The notes below the pieces were generated by a model. It had not been told where the DNA came from and ran no database searches. It was given only the letters and a program-made list of their open reading frames with translations. Positions 36,601-44,336 of a stretch of DNA of 64,000 nt are shown here, in pieces. Where the stretch lies: assembly GCA_965215825.1 (NCBI GenBank), contig CBDCEM010000002.1, forward strand, positions 1,984,001 to 2,048,000, given 5' to 3'. Numbering within the stretch: position 1 is the stretch's first letter; each line of letters begins with the position of its first letter. The stretch comes from JAWPMT01 sp965215825. Its GTDB lineage: Bacteria > Bacteroidota > Bacteroidia > Cytophagales > Cyclobacteriaceae. The position numbers and the translations under genes were made by a program.

Positions 36601-39541
36601 TGAGGGCAATGAATCTTCATTCAAATTAGAACATGGTCGTTTAACAGAACTGATATCTACTTCCGGAGGAGCCATTAAGGTGCAATACAATTTGGAGGGT
36701 TTGCCTGAAGTTGTGACAAGACCTTCAGGGTCGCAGGTGCTTTACACTTATAACAGGTTTGGAGACCTGGTCCGGTTTCAAGATACTTTTACCAAAAGTG
36801 TGATTGATTCGACCTATGACAATTATGGAAGAAAGTTGGAAGAATCCAATGAAATAGGGATCAAATCCGTTTTTGAATATGATGAACGAGGTAACCTTAT
36901 CCGTACGCAGTTAGAGCACGACGAAAATGTCCAGCAGCTGTCGAGTCAATCTTTTGACTCACGCGGTTTGATGATGGAACGACATAAAAAAGGCGTTTCT
37001 ACGTCTTACCAATACGATGAGCATGGCAACTTAATTCACGAGCATCGTGGGATTTTACTGACCCGATTTCAAAGAGATGCAGCAGGAAACATCCTTAGGG
37101 AAGAGAAAGGAGAAATCATCCGGGAATTTGAGTATGACTCATTCAATCAGCTGACGGCCGCCAAAGAAGGAGATGGTCAAACAAATTATGCGTACGATAA
37201 CTATGGAAACTTAATTCAAATCACGGCCCCCAATGATGCCAAACAAAAGCTGGTATATGATGGACGGAATCGCATGACCCAATTCGAAAACCCTAAAGGT
37301 AAGCTTTGGAAATTTGGCTTTGACTGGGAGGATAGAATGGTTCAGGTGATTTATCCCGATGGAAAGGAGTTGAATCGAGTCTGGAATTCTGAAACAGAAG
37401 TAGCCGAGTCATATGATGGGAAGGAGTCCACAATGACGTACTTTGAAAAGAGTAATGAAAGGTCGGGAATTAACCGCAATGGAGGTTTTATCTATGAGTT
37501 GGATGAAGCAGGTAGAAAGGTCAGTCAGATTCAATTCTTTGAACATAGGCCATACGAAATAATCCATCAGGTAGATTCAATGGATAGGGGAGTCAAGTTA
37601 CTATCACCTGGTCAGGAAGTAGTCTATGTCTATGGTGATTTTGGTCGATTGAAGTCCTTGCATTGTGGAAATTGGGGGCTGAATTTTTTCTATGAGGAAA
37701 CATCTGGCAGACTGAGTTCTTTGGGAAGAAATAATGGTGTTGAAACTCGGCTTGCCTATGATGCTTCGGGATTGGTGAGTCGAATAGAAGATTACAGTAC
37801 GGGTAATGAAATAGGGATTACTCAAATTGGTTTTAATGAGGCAGGCTTCCCGGTAAGAATTGAGACGTCATCAGATAAGCTGGATATTACCTATGATGCG
37901 CGAGGGCAGTTAACCGGTGTGTTCGGTGAGGGGATTGAGCGAAATTATACTTATGATTCAATTGGTAACAGGATTATGGGGCCGGAAGGCAATTATGCCT
38001 ATGATCCAACTGGACAGTTGCTCCTTTCCTGTCCTCGGTTTGATTACCAATGGGACGAGCTGGGTCGTCTTGTAGGAAAAGTAGATCAGGATACTCAGAT
38101 TCGTCATAGCTATGGATATCAGGCCAATGGACAAATGGTTACTTATCAGCGTTATGACCAGGAAGAAATACCATTAGTTGATGCCCATTATGGCTATGAT
38201 ACAATGGGTAGAAGGGTTCATAAAATTGTGCAATTTCGTGATGATCCCGAAAAGAATATTCATCGCAAGTGGATTTACAACGGTCCCAACCTGCTCCTCG
38301 AATTGAATGAGGAGGAAGATATTATGCGGCAATATTTGTGCGGGGCAGATTCTGATAGTTGGTTAGGCTATCTGCAAAGTGATAAAGCATATTATTTTCA
38401 GAAAGATCAAATGGGAAGCATCACGGCGATCATTGATGATGCCGGAGTGAGTGTGGTCACTTATTCGTATGACGAGTTTGGAGTATTGACTGAATCAGAT
38501 TCGTCTTTCCCTAACGAAATTACCTACACAGGTCGCGAATATGATCAGGAAAGTGGATTGTATTATTACCGTATGCGTCACTACGACCCAACGCTTGGAC
38601 GATTTATTCAACCAGATGCCTATCTGGGCGCAGCGAAGGAGCCAAAATCTATGATCAATAGGTACACTTATGTTCACAACAACCCCTTTACTTATAGAGA
38701 TCCTTCAGGTCTAAGCCCGCAAGAGGCCCTGTCATCCATTGGTGATGCAGCACTGTGGGTGGTGGATGTTATTTGGGAACTAATTAAGTGGTTGTTTTCT
38801 GGGAGTGGAGAAATTTTACCATCGATGGAAGGTGGACCGGCTGGGACGGTTAGAGACAGTTTTGATGTGACACGGGCCAATAATTCCATTACAGAAGGTT
38901 ATTGGGAGGCAGGAAGATGGTTAGCAGAACTCATGGATCAATCCATTGGGAAGGTGCTTCGGGAACTCTGGAGTGTCATCAGCAATTTGTTTGATTGGAG
39001 TACGCCGGACTTTGAGTTGCCCTCCATCGAAGAATTTACCGGGCCAGACCTGATTCAATTAAACTCATTTGCTCAAAATGGATTTTCACCAATAGGATCA
39101 TTAGGTAGTGGAACGGAAAGAGCAATTGGCCTACCACATATTCCCGGGAAACTGAGAATTTTCCCCCATAGGGTGTTTTTTGCTACATCTAATCAGATCG
39201 ACTCATTCTCGGGATTCTTGTTAAATCAAAAGGAGTTCCCTAATTATTTGATTCCTTCATATCCGGTATTTAGAGATAAATACTCGGTTTTGCTTATCAA
39301 GGCTTCCACTGAGGTCGATTCGGTGGATGTGTTTTTCGGCAATGTCCAGGTACCTGCGATAGTACCAGGAAAACTGGTTGTTTTTTTTACTGAAAATGGT
39401 ATTGATAATCCGACATTTAATTCAGATGGTGATCGGTATTGGTATTTTGATATAGGGAAGAATGTGCAGGGCAACTGGAATTGCAATTATACAACAGTCA
39501 ATTCTTCAGGAAACTTGAAATGGACGATGAGATGGAAATAA
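30641..39541 (+). CDS. Giant teneurin-like Rhs/YD-repeat protein with unrecognised C-terminal domain
   Basis: 2,966 residues from the ATG at 30641; six extra upstream codons start at a TTG. No signal peptide: it begins MSNSDNPVRMSLYGG. Segments with approximate residues: a novel N-terminal region with a helical part (ALSEIGQKIAGRFMASGINR, 160-185); two Ig-like domains (345-527); a transthyretin/carboxypeptidase-regulatory domain (530-615, GVVLASDKVPLQGVKV, NEAGEFLLMNIPEGKLTL); a beta-rich plug region (620-1150); a helical insert with two DUF4214-like units (1200-1375); an NHL propeller (1465-1793, ALDHKDRLCFAETGNHRVRR); YD repeats forming the shell (1813-2625); the Rhs core YTGREYDQESGLYYYRMRHY and NRYTYVHNNP...DPSGL ending near 2691; then about 275 residues of unknown type. 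The order resembles teneurins and TcC-type toxins. The C-terminal part is the likely effector; no nuclease, deaminase or ADP-ribosyltransferase motif is evident. Confidence 0.88.
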   Translation: MSNSDNPVRMSLYGGSSIIFNHQFSFSVDLAIWVRRGQLSGPPQFEFEVDGKSVSCTEKRITRFDPPKLKRKDYLDKPDWSFRRLTTTSQIGAGWHVLMVKVLDNSGNRLSQLKMRGLIEPFAPEVSEKTGTGQEGNFKVLSFEVASRQLPEIMQLPLTALSEIGQKIAGRFMASGINRIFDLLTADSGSLSISDVHPLDIPDAVTKAKVLQDLTWNSSNKSTLALYSLNQLSLFSTAEIAEFDQTDLRRSSRLHEKIKRVHMVLDRSLQDDRTLAAFISHRHSGVASVRALLNQQDVSDQLAVDKNIYSFNFQELDEGQYWFELEFLFNSGNKRTVSQVITIDNSGPVISLKSPQQKFINDEDLVLEVELSDEWAEVDRPSVQLWIDEQQVSDELSFTTTGFTYRIPYVSAGEHLIQVKAADTFGNATSSESWNIVVDRKQPLIQIDEPISPYFSDNGFVWIAGKVIESNIEDARIGNQLLQVDSDGSFRSQVQITGEREELVVEAKDKAGNVSYSNPVKVFHLSDEQAGVIGVVLASDKVPLQGVKVTESKTGATTWTNEAGEFLLMNIPEGKLTLTFTPIPEQEVLSDAVIVESSYGRITDMGQTFMLEKGVPAEKVSTANGQLLKSTEHEGFELFIPNESSIVFPNPEEEPVTMSLVNSELLSEKLPAGIPECRAAVFGPSGLRIEAGAPMQITLPNDLSLPKGEKLLLITIDGATGGLSTAGVAEVSADEKAIVSQEGHGLTHFSIVLPMPKNAQIEPYREDKEVGLDDALKGGSKVQIDLPGFMLLNRPFQPRLTYSSLAAAPTVHMTATFRGMKEITTSSRIIDHVHIQKEASVKRVEYFADYSLWLKEFRDHNGTDYFNEKYSDSRFHFVTYLPADATAPVLPVPESLFHGGTFGPKFHWVLDRLRQQEWTIKLYEIDMSLAVTERVAVWPESITGRYLFSDLDTGPFTLLGPLTPIGQEPHPGEEDTRESFPRLPVDTLLSYHIDPRLPDGSFYPTGLYSWLGNFNIKGRGYSQIQSSQTARKGAFNHDGIKWMLENTEGQKRAELEKLVGVLEKAQDLHDNGPIYQSKYSYSDPLDYLVNEQAGQTIIHNLANSAFGAGWKLEEQHELIPVGRNQVLAIGPEGKQVFTVDNKIQQVRLAYLDKMTYSEDGRKLYAISRAGTDWIVDKPSLSGGSFTGLVQTIAGSKAFAIKYPTKEEFVKVLYETLMGHALSEEALEQWLQRDVFRYDMTPQGVWHSYTIFQFIYSEEHLHLLITDQYHTALDRDPTEAEFLKHQNEVTSLVANTLRTRFDSELHAERLMTIIADLFFELRHEMNIHDGFDWYIYIWTRVYGVEPTIQELSPMINGIARYGKNTPDTSVRKSLYYWLLSTYWYLKMDPLYERLLGFPRYRDHSLRVYEQGQERATNFVFPKVGKYLVTIRYRSYRHPTSNNPDVLFSGSQVIDTSPRELYNDGPTHTTIKGMAERKDGALFLSDTNANHIYMLVDDTQKLPEHLRNHHSSGELYLASVFGRSNSYLPFEPMDYYDENGNLINLPEEEAKWASAYMEFSHTRFVTGIPSIKGFTPDGEILDKQNTSDALISAPGGLALDHKDRLCFAETGNHRVRRIDLESGELVTLAGNGEASGYDPTVTDPLKTAIPEPIEIVISKKRELFVLFHIGLGQQCIGKIDRAGFYQHIAGAPVPGTGTLDTGGDARFFKLLGSTSLALSPTGELFIALTNQHRVMVITPDGFIDTAAGNGESGLPKNGGPALQASLGKPVSIACDRNGNLLINDQLNKSLRMVNLALCEYDSETYFRPPLGYFEASLLQHRDGTWSKHYKNGSCVHFDLRGRHTQTTDRNGNETNYHFEEDRLKEVIYPAGGKLEFFYDDKDKLQRIKDHVGRETTIQVSNGRLISLENAESTRWQFTYDPDGRILRMDQGESSQISYTYNDYGRLIAQNTNGKLTQIERPDDLAAGNLDQENQEALIAFQNQTRISSSEGNESSFKLEHGRLTELISTSGGAIKVQYNLEGLPEVVTRPSGSQVLYTYNRFGDLVRFQDTFTKSVIDSTYDNYGRKLEESNEIGIKSVFEYDERGNLIRTQLEHDENVQQLSSQSFDSRGLMMERHKKGVSTSYQYDEHGNLIHEHRGILLTRFQRDAAGNILREEKGEIIREFEYDSFNQLTAAKEGDGQTNYAYDNYGNLIQITAPNDAKQKLVYDGRNRMTQFENPKGKLWKFGFDWEDRMVQVIYPDGKELNRVWNSETEVAESYDGKESTMTYFEKSNERSGINRNGGFIYELDEAGRKVSQIQFFEHRPYEIIHQVDSMDRGVKLLSPGQEVVYVYGDFGRLKSLHCGNWGLNFFYEETSGRLSSLGRNNGVETRLAYDASGLVSRIEDYSTGNEIGITQIGFNEAGFPVRIETSSDKLDITYDARGQLTGVFGEGIERNYTYDSIGNRIMGPEGNYAYDPTGQLLLSCPRFDYQWDELGRLVGKVDQDTQIRHSYGYQANGQMVTYQRYDQEEIPLVDAHYGYDTMGRRVHKIVQFRDDPEKNIHRKWIYNGPNLLLELNEEEDIMRQYLCGADSDSWLGYLQSDKAYYFQKDQMGSITAIIDDAGVSVVTYSYDEFGVLTESDSSFPNEITYTGREYDQESGLYYYRMRHYDPTLGRFIQPDAYLGAAKEPKSMINRYTYVHNNPFTYRDPSGLSPQEALSSIGDAALWVVDVIWELIKWLFSGSGEILPSMEGGPAGTVRDSFDVTRANNSITEGYWEAGRWLAELMDQSIGKVLRELWSVISNLFDWSTPDFELPSIEEFTGPDLIQLNSFAQNGFSPIGSLGSGTERAIGLPHIPGKLRIFPHRVFFATSNQIDSFSGFLLNQKEFPNYLIPSYPVFRDKYSVLLIKASTEVDSVDVFFGNVQVPAIVPGKLVVFFTENGIDNPTFNSDGDRYWYFDIGKNVQGNWNCNYTTVNSSGNLKWTMRWK

Positions 39542-39687
39542 TTGAAATGTGCCGCAGGTCGGGATTGAAGCCCCGATTCATGGAAGGCTATATGGCTTTT
39601 TGCTACTGTTAACTGCTGGAATTGCAAAATTCGATTCACCCCTGATAATGAGGATTTCTAGGTTTGTTCTATCAACTTGAAAGCCTT

Positions 39688-40434
39688 ATGAGATCATTCC
39701 ATTTTTTATATATACAATCAATCGTTCATTGCTTCTTGAAGAAGTCGATATTCTTCCTCAGTTTCATAGCTATTTTATTGCCAGGTGCTGTGATGGCCCA
39801 ATTGGACAATTACCCGTTCATCACCCTGGAAGTGCGAGATTGGCTCATTAAAAAGAATTTCGATACAGATTTTTATCGGGGAGATGATTCATTGATCAAT
39901 GTTCACCTGGCCGAGGCGGTACAAAAACATAAAGATCCATTTATGGAATTTTTGATTGAACTCAATGGAGGATCAGAGTCGGAAGCCTCTTTCAAAAATA
40001 TTCGTCTGGCGACATTGAGAAGGTATGATCAGTTGTTGAAAGGCCAGACATTTACTGGAATTGAGCGTTTTAGGCAAGAAAATCAGGCTGCCTGGTATCG
40101 AAAAGAAAACTTCTATGTCGATCGCTATGACGGCCAGTCTACTGAGATCAATTCGCTGCTTAACGATGCCTATAAATGGAGAAATAAATCAAACAATCAT
40201 TGGGAAGCAGCAGCTGCTACAAACGTGGGAGGTCTTGGGATGGTCCTTATTGGTGCTTTTTCTGCTGCTTTCGGAGCGTATGATGCTTCTCAGGGATGGC
40301 TTCTAGGAGGTACTTTAGTCCACTTCAGCTCTTATGTGTTTGCTTCGTCGGCTATTGTCCGAAAAGATAAGTCCAGGGCGGCATTGAACAAGGCCTCTCG
40401 ATTATGGTTTAAGAAATTGAACTCGAAAAAGTAA
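39688..40434 (+). CDS. Exported or membrane protein of unknown function downstream of the Rhs gene (possible partner)
   Basis: 248 residues from the ATG at 39688; the upstream TTG at 39664 adds eight. A long basic leader precedes the hydrophobic signal segment SIFFLSFIAILLPGAVMAQ. The middle is polar and Trp/Tyr-rich (VRDWLIKKNFDTDFYRGDDS). Near the C-terminus are two hydrophobic stretches (NVGGLGMVLIGAFSAAFGAY and WLLGGTLVHFSSYVFASSAI) that could form a membrane hairpin. It lies 146 bases after the Rhs stop on the same strand, the place where immunity genes of Rhs effectors are found. That role is inference from position only. Confidence 0.6.
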   Translation: MRSFHFLYIQSIVHCFLKKSIFFLSFIAILLPGAVMAQLDNYPFITLEVRDWLIKKNFDTDFYRGDDSLINVHLAEAVQKHKDPFMEFLIELNGGSESEASFKNIRLATLRRYDQLLKGQTFTGIERFRQENQAAWYRKENFYVDRYDGQSTEINSLLNDAYKWRNKSNNHWEAAAATNVGGLGMVLIGAFSAAFGAYDASQGWLLGGTLVHFSSYVFASSAIVRKDKSRAALNKASRLWFKKLNSKK

Positions 40435-40438
40435 TTGC

Positions 40439-41296
40439 TCAAACGTGATCCAATACTTTGCGAATCAAAGAATCAATTACCTGGTTGGGATCTTTAGAAA
40501 ATTGATTTCCGATCCGGTTGGCAATGATGGCATTCAGAGAGATCATTTCATGTCCCAGTAACCGAGCCATGCCGTAGTAACCGGCCGTTTCCATTTCGAG
40601 GTTGGTGAGCCAAAAATCGTCCACATGAAATCTTGTAAACTCATCCACAAGATGCGGATATTTAATAGGAACCCGAATGGATCGTCCTTGAGGCCCATAG
40701 AAGCCATGACAAGTCACAGTATTTCCTGGCATCGTAATGTCTTTGAACTGATCAATTAATTCCTCGGAAGCTTTTATGCAATAAGGTTGATGCGGCAGGC
40801 TAATAGTTTTTTGAAGCTCCTGACTGACATAAGCTTCCAACTCTGTTTGTTCTACATTGTAATAGTACATGAGCGGATCCATTCCAATGGCGTATTCGCT
40901 CATGATATGTGAACCCAGTTGTATGCTTTCCTGAATACTTCCGGAGGTACCTATTCGGATGATTTTGAGCTTCTTTGGTTTGGCTTTTGGAGTTCGTCTA
41001 CGTAGATCCACATTCACCAAAGCGTCCAATTCTGTCATCAGGATTTCGACATTGTCCGTACCCATACCGGAACTGATCACAGTGATCTGTTTGCCGTTGT
41101 AGCGACCTATGTGGGTGATAAACTCACGCTTGTTCATCTCAAATTCCACTTTATCAAAATATTGGCTAACACGATGTACACGGTTGGGGTCACCTACAGT
41201 AATAATCGTATCTGAGATGTGTTGCGGCTTCAGGTTCAGATGGTACACACTACCATCCGGATTGATGATCAGGTCGGTCTCCGAAATCTTTGTCAT
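40439..41296 (-). CDS. Uridine phosphorylase-like nucleoside phosphorylase
   Basis: 285 residues of the PNP/UDP family. Phosphate-binding motifs are TVGDPNRV and ISSGMGTDN; RIGTSGSIQE and the ribose/base-site segment NLEMETAGYYGMARLLGHEM are present. The family splits nucleosides with phosphate to free base and ribose-1-phosphate; NLEMETA with the preceding TCHGFYGPQGR favours a pyrimidine (uridine) enzyme. The N-terminus IINPDGSVYHLNLKP is usual for Bacteroidota uridine phosphorylases, somewhat longer than E. coli Udp. It is convergent with the Rhs-partner gene (4 bases between stops). Confidence 0.85.
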   Translation of the reverse strand: MTKISETDLIINPDGSVYHLNLKPQHISDTIITVGDPNRVHRVSQYFDKVEFEMNKREFITHIGRYNGKQITVISSGMGTDNVEILMTELDALVNVDLRRRTPKAKPKKLKIIRIGTSGSIQESIQLGSHIMSEYAIGMDPLMYYYNVEQTELEAYVSQELQKTISLPHQPYCIKASEELIDQFKDITMPGNTVTCHGFYGPQGRSIRVPIKYPHLVDEFTRFHVDDFWLTNLEMETAGYYGMARLLGHEMISLNAIIANRIGNQFSKDPNQVIDSLIRKVLDHV

Positions 41297-41352
41297 AGCT
41301 GCGGCTCAAGATGATTGTAAATCACCATATTTCCAAGCTATGTGTGTGAATT

Positions 41353-42342
41353 TCAGGACACTTTCGTGTTTATTTCCTCATCAGGAACCTTTGGACGCTT
41401 CAAACCTTTGTGCGGATTGTATCCATTGGAGTCTTTTTGATAATATCCTGAACCATCATAATCCCGGACTTTTGGTGAATTCATACATGTCTCGGAGCAA
41501 CACCCGTTATAAATCCTGGCACCTTCTTCAGAAAGTGGCATGTGAAGGTTACATTCAGGGTTAGCACAGTTAACCATCCGGTCACTCGGTTCGCCAGTCA
41601 CGAAGCACCTGGAAATGACCGATGGATTCACCGTATTCACATCGGCAACAATTCGATTGTCGAAAACGTAGCATTTTCCTTCGAAATCTTCACCACCTGC
41701 TTCAAGGCCATATTTTATGATTCCACCATGAAGTTGATATACGTTTTCGAACCCTCGTTCAAGTAAATATGCACTTGCTTTTTCACATTTGATACCACCG
41801 GTACAATAGGTAATCACCTTCTTGTCACGGTACTGCTCAAGTTCATTGATCTTATCTGGAAAATCCCGGAAGTTGTCGATATCAAAAGTAATAGCATCCT
41901 TGAATTTGCCTACATTGTGCTCGTAGTTGGAACGAACATCTACGATCACCGTGTCCTCATCTTTTTCTTTCAAGATCTGACGAAACTCATCCGGTTCCAC
42001 ATAGGTGCCAGTTTCCGTATTCGGATCGATCGTATGAAGAGAAGAGTGGACGATTTCAGGCTTTACACGTACATGAAGTTTGGCAAAAGCCATTTCCTCA
42101 TGTTCTTCGACCTTGAATTCTAGTTTATCGAACCTTGGATCTGACTTCACGGCCTTCATATAGGCCTCGCAATCCTTTCGTAGCCCGGAGACGGTACCAT
42201 TTAATCCTTCCCCTGCAACAATAATTCGTCCTCTGAGGTTGAGATCCAAACAGAGGAGGTGATGTTCTTCCCTAAAGGCTTCGGGATCTTCTATAGGGGA
42301 ATAGCAATAGTACAGTAGTACTAAAAAATCGTTCTTTTCCAT
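41353..42342 (-). CDS. trhO: tRNA uridine-34 hydroxylase TrhO (YceA-like rhodanese)
   Basis: 329 residues from the ATG at 42342 (a TTG at 42363 adds seven). The N-terminal acylphosphatase-like UPF0176 domain (LNLRGRIIVAGEGLNGTVSG) precedes a rhodanese domain with VIVDVRSNYEHNVGKF and the active-site Cys in VITYCTGGIKCEKAS. A Cys-rich C-terminal region (CANPECNLHMPL, YNGCCSETC) follows. The enzyme makes 5-hydroxyuridine at the wobble position of tRNAs. A CCCTG/CAGGG hairpin lies just before the ATG; it could modulate translation or simply be chance. The 56 bases to the next gene carry no terminator. Confidence 0.93.
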   Translation of the reverse strand: MEKNDFLVLLYYCYSPIEDPEAFREEHHLLCLDLNLRGRIIVAGEGLNGTVSGLRKDCEAYMKAVKSDPRFDKLEFKVEEHEEMAFAKLHVRVKPEIVHSSLHTIDPNTETGTYVEPDEFRQILKEKDEDTVIVDVRSNYEHNVGKFKDAITFDIDNFRDFPDKINELEQYRDKKVITYCTGGIKCEKASAYLLERGFENVYQLHGGIIKYGLEAGGEDFEGKCYVFDNRIVADVNTVNPSVISRCFVTGEPSDRMVNCANPECNLHMPLSEEGARIYNGCCSETCMNSPKVRDYDGSGYYQKDSNGYNPHKGLKRPKVPDEEINTKVS

Positions 42343-42445
42343 ATTAGCTTCGCCCTGTTTCAAGCAGGGTGCTCGTTTAGAAATTTAAATGTGCAAATTT
42401 AGCTCAATTTGAAAATTGATCTATCAGGAAATTTTCGAATTTCAA

Positions 42446-43081
42446 TTATCCAACTACTTTGGCTGGATTTCCAAACACAGTTTCATTTTCAGCGACATCA
42501 GCAATCACCACAGAACCTGCTCCGATTCGTGCCCCTTCTCCAATAGTAACGCCGCCAACGATGACGCAGCCGCTTCCGATAAAAGCACTTTTTCCAATTT
42601 TGGTTCCTGCATTGATCACCGCTCCGGCACCTATCTGAACAAAGTCATCTAATTCCGTTCCATAATCAATCAAAGCACCCATATTTAGAATACAGTGTTG
42701 GCCTACTTTGGTTTCTGTCCCGAGTCGAACGCCCGCAGCAACGAAATTGCCATGTCCGATCGAAGCAGATTCGGGAATGTGCGCGGTTTGATGGACGGCA
42801 TTGACCGGCATCACTTTGCGCGTATTCATCAGAAACTTAACATTGTCTTGCCGAACTGAGTTTTCATCTGTGGCAACAAAAGCCTCACATTTCTGTCCGA
42901 TCAATTTCAGAAAACCGTTATCATCCGGATTTCCAAGCACCGGAATACTATTGATTTCTTTGCCATGGTACTCCTTGTCCTCTTCCAGGAATCCATATAC
43001 CACGACATTATTGCTTTCAAAAATCTCTAATGCAGCCCTGGCAATTCCTTTGGCTCCAAATATGATCACTGGCTTATCCAT
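42446..43081 (-). CDS. PglD/NeuD-type sugar acetyltransferase
   Basis: 211 residues from the ATG at 43081; the longer frame overlaps the preceding gene. An N-terminal Rossmann-like domain (MDKPVIIFGAKGIARAALEI) is followed by left-handed beta-helix hexapeptide repeats (GALIDYGTELDDFVQIGAGA, IGEGARIGAGSVVIADVA), the usual NeuD/PglD architecture. Such enzymes acetylate nucleotide-linked or sialic-type sugars of surface glycans with acetyl-CoA. It is third in a minus-strand series after DUF2851 and a polytopic membrane protein, but no other glycan gene is adjacent. Confidence 0.82.
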   Translation of the reverse strand: MDKPVIIFGAKGIARAALEIFESNNVVVYGFLEEDKEYHGKEINSIPVLGNPDDNGFLKLIGQKCEAFVATDENSVRQDNVKFLMNTRKVMPVNAVHQTAHIPESASIGHGNFVAAGVRLGTETKVGQHCILNMGALIDYGTELDDFVQIGAGAVINAGTKIGKSAFIGSGCVIVGGVTIGEGARIGAGSVVIADVAENETVFGNPAKVVG

Positions 43082-43118
43082 GTCCTTCCAAAATTTGAGT
43101 TCGCAAAAGTAGACAAAT

Positions 43119-44336
43119 TCAAAGGTCCTTTCGTACAAATTGTCGATAGGGAAGATAGAAGAGGAGAAAAGCCAGAAAAGGTGTGAATGCTACCCGATAT
43201 CTGGAGAGACTACCAAAATTGGGAGTTGCCAGAGGTAGCAATGTAGCCAGAACAATGATGAAAAAAACCATGGGAAACACAAGAAGAGGTAACTGCCTGA
43301 GTTTTCGAACCAGGATTCCTGACAAAAAGAATCCAATAAGTAGGAAAGTGGTTTGAATGGATTCCAACAATTGAAGCACGGACCCAGCTTCCCATAAACC
43401 TGGTCTGAATAGCCCGGTCCAAAGGGATTTGGGAAGATTCATGATGAAACTGAACCAGGTAGGTTGAAGATCGAAAGTAATGATGCTCCCATCCGGCGTA
43501 CTCTTGGCTACGATCTGCTCGTGAAGTTCATGGAACGTGATGGGGAACCTTTCTGGTCTTAAGCGAATAAAAAAGAACCGAATGCCGTAAGCACCGATAA
43601 CTGTAATAATGGAAAATACGATTAACCTGACGCTCTTCCCATACTTGAATGACCACCGATCCAATAAAATGATCGTTGCGAATATGCTCCAAATTCCCGC
43701 CAGGTAATGTCGGGTCATGAAAAGCAAGTAAAATAATAGCACGCCAATGATCGCATCAGCCAATTTGAGTTCGCGCCTATGATAAAACTCGATGAGTAAT
43801 CCTGTAAGAAACATCAAACATCCATTCGCCAGGGTGTCTTTGAGCAATCCAGATGACCAAAAAAGATAAGTGGGCAAAAATCCAATACATAGTACCCACA
43901 GATTTTTTGCCTTTGGATAATGAGGGACAGTTTTGGTCAGGAATGACCATGTGGTCCAATAGGAGAATAGAAGTAAAGGAATACTTATCAGGAAATATTG
44001 ATGTCCAGTTAAGATTCCGAAAGGACTCATCAAACGGATGAAAAAGACGGTTCTTGGGTTTCCGCTAAAGGGATCAATTGGTGCAAATAAGGCCGAAAAG
44101 TAATTGCTGAAACTAGTGCCTTGATTAAGATTGAATTCCTTGATCTGACGAAGCAATGTTAATGTATCTCCATCCCTATAATAATATAAGTAAGTGAGTG
44201 CTAACAGAAGTACACCAAGAACTTTTGCTAACATGCCCCAGTAAGCCAATTTTCCAAATGACTTTTTGAATTGGTTGATTAGCTTATAACCCAGCAGTAT
44301 TATTATAATCCAGGAAGCCAGATGGATAAATATCAT
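43119..44336 (-). CDS. Polytopic membrane protein, possibly polysaccharide-related
   Basis: 405 residues with about ten membrane helices and a long periplasmic loop (about 255-300) containing ERFPITFHELHEQIVAKSTP. Landmarks such as YYRDGDTLTLLRQI near the first loop and SSGLLKDTLANGCLMFLTGL recall O-antigen polymerase or GT-C-like membrane proteins, but no family motif is certain. Its start overlaps the DUF2851 gene stop by 4 bases and its end is 37 bases before the acetyltransferase start. Co-transcription with an acetyltransferase supports a glycan role (inference). Confidence 0.72.
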   Translation of the reverse strand: MIFIHLASWIIIILLGYKLINQFKKSFGKLAYWGMLAKVLGVLLLALTYLYYYRDGDTLTLLRQIKEFNLNQGTSFSNYFSALFAPIDPFSGNPRTVFFIRLMSPFGILTGHQYFLISIPLLLFSYWTTWSFLTKTVPHYPKAKNLWVLCIGFLPTYLFWSSGLLKDTLANGCLMFLTGLLIEFYHRRELKLADAIIGVLLFYLLFMTRHYLAGIWSIFATIILLDRWSFKYGKSVRLIVFSIITVIGAYGIRFFFIRLRPERFPITFHELHEQIVAKSTPDGSIITFDLQPTWFSFIMNLPKSLWTGLFRPGLWEAGSVLQLLESIQTTFLLIGFFLSGILVRKLRQLPLLVFPMVFFIIVLATLLPLATPNFGSLSRYRVAFTPFLAFLLFYLPYRQFVRKDL

